This document shows positions 62,601 to 64,000 of a DNA stretch of 64,000 nt, in pieces. Both the position numbers and the translations under genes were made by a program. The first letter of the stretch is position 1, and each line of letters opens with the position of its first letter. The DNA lies in NCBI GenBank assembly GCA_024998625.1, contig JACOEL010000018.1, positions 1 through 64,000 of the forward strand. Reading direction: 5' to 3'. Source of the stretch: Nitrospira sp. GTDB taxonomy: Bacteria > Nitrospirota > Nitrospiria > Nitrospirales > Nitrospiraceae. Under the pieces are notes generated by a model, which was given only the letters and a program-made list of their open reading frames with translations, was not told the DNA's origin and did no database searches.

Positions 62601-64000
62601 CGGATTCAGAATGGGTGGAAGTTGCGGCGCCTGTTCGGCGGGAACCGGTGCACCACCGATGACTGTCAATATCAGTGGCACGAACTATACCTTCTACAGT
62701 TCGTATTTTGCCATGGATATCACCAATCCCGATGCTCCAAAACTGCTTTGGTCATTCAGTAGTTCGAATTTGGGGCTGGCGACGAGTGCTCCTGCCGTGG
62801 TTCGCGTGAATCCAGCGGCCGATGCCAAGGCCAGCAATACGAACGCGAAGTGGTACATGGTGGTCGGGTCTGGCCCGACCGGATATGACGCCAGCGTAGT
62901 GCAAAGCGCAAAAGTCTTTGTCGTCGACCTTGCAACGGGCCCGGGTAGCGGCAACAGCCTCGTCACGTCGTATTCGGTGGGGTCCTGGAATTCGTATATC
63001 GGAGACATCACAGCTTTCGATCGAGATCTCGATTATCGCCACGATGTCGTGTATTTCGGGCGAGTGATTCATGACGGGACTCTTCCCTGGCGGGGCAAGA
63101 TTTATCGTTTGACCATGGGAGCCGGGGGAGCCACGGCCAAGTTCGGCACGGTCACCAGTCCGACTCAGTGGGGGATCGCCTCGGGAAGTGCTCGCGTGCC
63201 CACGGAGATGCTGGATACGTTCGTGTCAGGGGCGGAGATGGGCCCCGTTGCGACCGCGCCTTCCGTGACCACTGATGACGCGGCCAACGTGTGGGTCTTT
63301 GCGGGCAGCGGGCGCTATTACAGCAAATCCGACAAGACCGATGTCTCCACCCAGTACTTCGTCGGGTTGAAAGACTCGGTGCTCAATGCCGGGTGCAATC
63401 AATCAGCCGGTGCGCTCAACTGTATGGATAGTGACCTTGTGGATGTCTCGAATGCCACCGTCTGTGTAGTTGGAGTCGGCGATTGTGGTCAGGCCAGTGG
63501 AACCAGCCAAGTCTCCGGCGTGTCCGGTGCCACGACGTTTACCGGCTTGATCGGACTGGTTCAGAGTAAAGATGGTTGGGTGACTAAACTGGTCGAACCC
63601 GCCAACCCACCGACTAACCCGGTCCCTTACGGCATCGGCGAACGGGCTGTGAGTAGCCCAACGGTATTCGGAGGGGTGGTGTTTTTCCCCACCTTTATTC
63701 CAACGAACGACATCTGCGTGTCATCCGGAACGAGCCGACTCTGGGCACTTTTCTATAAAACGGGCAGTGCATATCAAGAGCCGATCATCGGAACGACTAC
63801 CTCAGGAGCGAATCAAACGGTCAATAAGTTCGGCTCTCTTGGAGAAGGATTGGCATTCGGTATCGTGGTCCATATGGGCTCAGGGCGGGACGGCGGCAGT
63901 CCGTTCGGCCTCCTGATCAATATGAGTCAGGGAAACTTCGGTGACTGTGCAACCTGCGGGTTCGGTGGAGGGGCTCCAGGAGGTCTTCCGAGCTCAAACA
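59644..64000 (+). CDS. pilY1: PilY1-type pilus tip adhesin (runs off window end)
   Basis: At least 1452 residues are visible and the frame is open to the last base. There is a signal peptide (about 1-28), then a von Willebrand A domain with a complete metal site: D-N-S-G-S-M near residue 57, a later T-P-L-S-E-A-L, and F-T-D-G-E-P. Four Asp-rich loops like calcium sites start at about residues 561, 673, 706 and 762. The C-terminal PilY1 beta-propeller begins with V-I-H-S-T-P-T-V-V and Y-V-G-G-N-D-G-M-L-H-A-F-N-A-G. AAGGAGG lies upstream. It probably caps the pilus, binds surfaces and controls retraction. Confidence 0.92.
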   Translation, partial: MNRRTLVAVMLVAGSLSAALLGSRDAVAVVSNADYTAVPAFVSNATTPNIIVVMDNSGSMSNRACESSSCGTLADGSTSTTTTWTNTTRYSGYFDSLRCYTYNTTDTRFESGTNKAALATACPDTEWDGNFLNWATLRRFDAVKRAMIGGDCVSTRAADGTCPTSGTPALKTVRAQLSGVNTERADVNYGGGTGANTYVGRIPLADRSGSPATISVHISDAYFCVENDTSFNSNCGDAYSVRKYHLKVGYTTEPTGVIQQIGSKARFGLVEFKSSSEGARMLVGAGSRQSIDWSGTTVETFNTNTAAMVDAVQESYPSTWTPLSEALYETARYVAQIQSTFATGYVYPIAFSGGISNGVNFATSGAGSIGTSELTALVGSETCPAGYITNACGRDPYFFGQNHTPPWSASSQVVACCRTFVIVFTDGEPTQDQNIPTALQDYAHAHHGQHCNGSDSAAPPRPINGTCNTNAATPYSDLLAEHKTDYADSGSHYLDDIAYWAHTTDLRPCSGTTDGTIAGLSVTGHCIAGAQSLTVYSFFAFGNINGRGILAQAARLGGFEDSNNDGIPQTNEWDKENNLTGAATPDGIPDAYFESSNVDDLQDKLLATIASILRRSASGSSVSVLATASTGEGALYQSYFYPSTIEPSTLSDVKWTGYTQALFIDTFGNTREDTNQDGRLDYKVDKIIKTRFDSVSNSVKVDKYVDSDGDGLPNDQNSDNQVTAADCNPCGQTLSEIQPIWEAGKQLALKDSTTRTILTWVDSDHDGVVDSGEQLAFTTANEPTLRPYLRATSSAEGTKIINFVRGCDVGTCAEQATTRDRRLQVPAGSGSLKVWKLGDVIHSTPTVVAGPKDRHDAIYGDQSYSAFLQKWYSRRQVAYVGGNDGMLHAFNAGYYHPGDDASASAPANITEHGWFTTAPADNSTGAPLGDELWGFVPYELLPQLEFLSRADYQHTYYVDLPLKVADVRIFTPDTDHPNGWGTILIGGFRMGGSCGACSAGTGAPPMTVNISGTNYTFYSSYFAMDITNPDAPKLLWSFSSSNLGLATSAPAVVRVNPAADAKASNTNAKWYMVVGSGPTGYDASVVQSAKVFVVDLATGPGSGNSLVTSYSVGSWNSYIGDITAFDRDLDYRHDVVYFGRVIHDGTLPWRGKIYRLTMGAGGATAKFGTVTSPTQWGIASGSARVPTEMLDTFVSGAEMGPVATAPSVTTDDAANVWVFAGSGRYYSKSDKTDVSTQYFVGLKDSVLNAGCNQSAGALNCMDSDLVDVSNATVCVVGVGDCGQASGTSQVSGVSGATTFTGLIGLVQSKDGWVTKLVEPANPPTNPVPYGIGERAVSSPTVFGGVVFFPTFIPTNDICVSSGTSRLWALFYKTGSAYQEPIIGTTTSGANQTVNKFGSLGEGLAFGIVVHMGSGRDGGSPFGLLINMSQGNFGDCATCGFGGGAPGGLPSSN

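Overview
The window is a stretch of bacterial chromosome with moderately high GC and dense coding. Protein likeness and gene content suggest Nitrospirota, most probably Nitrospira: large sets of HEAT-repeat proteins, many secreted proteins of unknown function, citramalate synthase, an AlaC-type aminotransferase, and an iPGM-family protein in place of ThrB. That placement is recollection of the lineage, not a database result, and no nitrite-oxidation gene lies here.

Layout. 1-2354 (minus): a nucleotidyltransferase and a small overlapping partner gene, bracketed by two diverged copies of a repeat, then a large unknown protein with an alpha/beta-hydrolase-like look. 2423-4149 (minus): two exported proteins of unknown function whose genes share one base. 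4320-11096 (plus): an exported phosphatase-fold protein that has lost its metal ligands, a small exported protein, and five consecutive HEAT-repeat genes. 11118-17874: UDP-sugar dehydrogenase (minus), a CBS-pair protein, a membrane-fused spermidine-synthase-like protein, an exported cupredoxin, a YfhL-type ferredoxin (minus), DUF192, Rieske and chagasin-like proteins.

17902-28762 (plus) is a D-amino-acid aminotransferase gene followed by the translation/RNA-processing block rimP-nusA-infB-DUF503-rbfA-truB-rpsO-pnp and an M16 peptidase. 29138-30385 holds two exported proteins behind a strong promoter and before a strong terminator. 30491-36409 (minus) is pdxJ-nnr-tsaE-lapA-mutS. 36709-44547 (plus) is an aspartate-family amino-acid block: alaC-like aminotransferase, hom, thrC, a putative homoserine kinase of the iPGM superfamily, lysC and cimA. 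Together these cover threonine synthesis and the citramalate entry to isoleucine, except for aspartate-semialdehyde dehydrogenase. Next come ihfA, a MerR regulator, tRNA-Pro(GGG), surE, a DedA protein, cysS and rlmB.

49353-64000 is a type IV pilus region: a LuxR-type DNA-binding protein (minus), prepilin peptidase, a first minor-pilin set (FimT/PilV/PilW/PilX-like), the PilB-type ATPase, a second minor-pilin set of the same order, a small exported protein, and a large PilY1-type adhesin cut off by the window end.

Main points for a second look: the HEAT-repeat array with its pseudophosphatase, the repeat-bracketed nucleotidyltransferase cassette, the cupredoxin with His at the usual Met ligand position, the duplicated minor-pilin sets, and a PilY1 with four calcium-loop-like motifs. 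All alignments and structure statements were made by eye.
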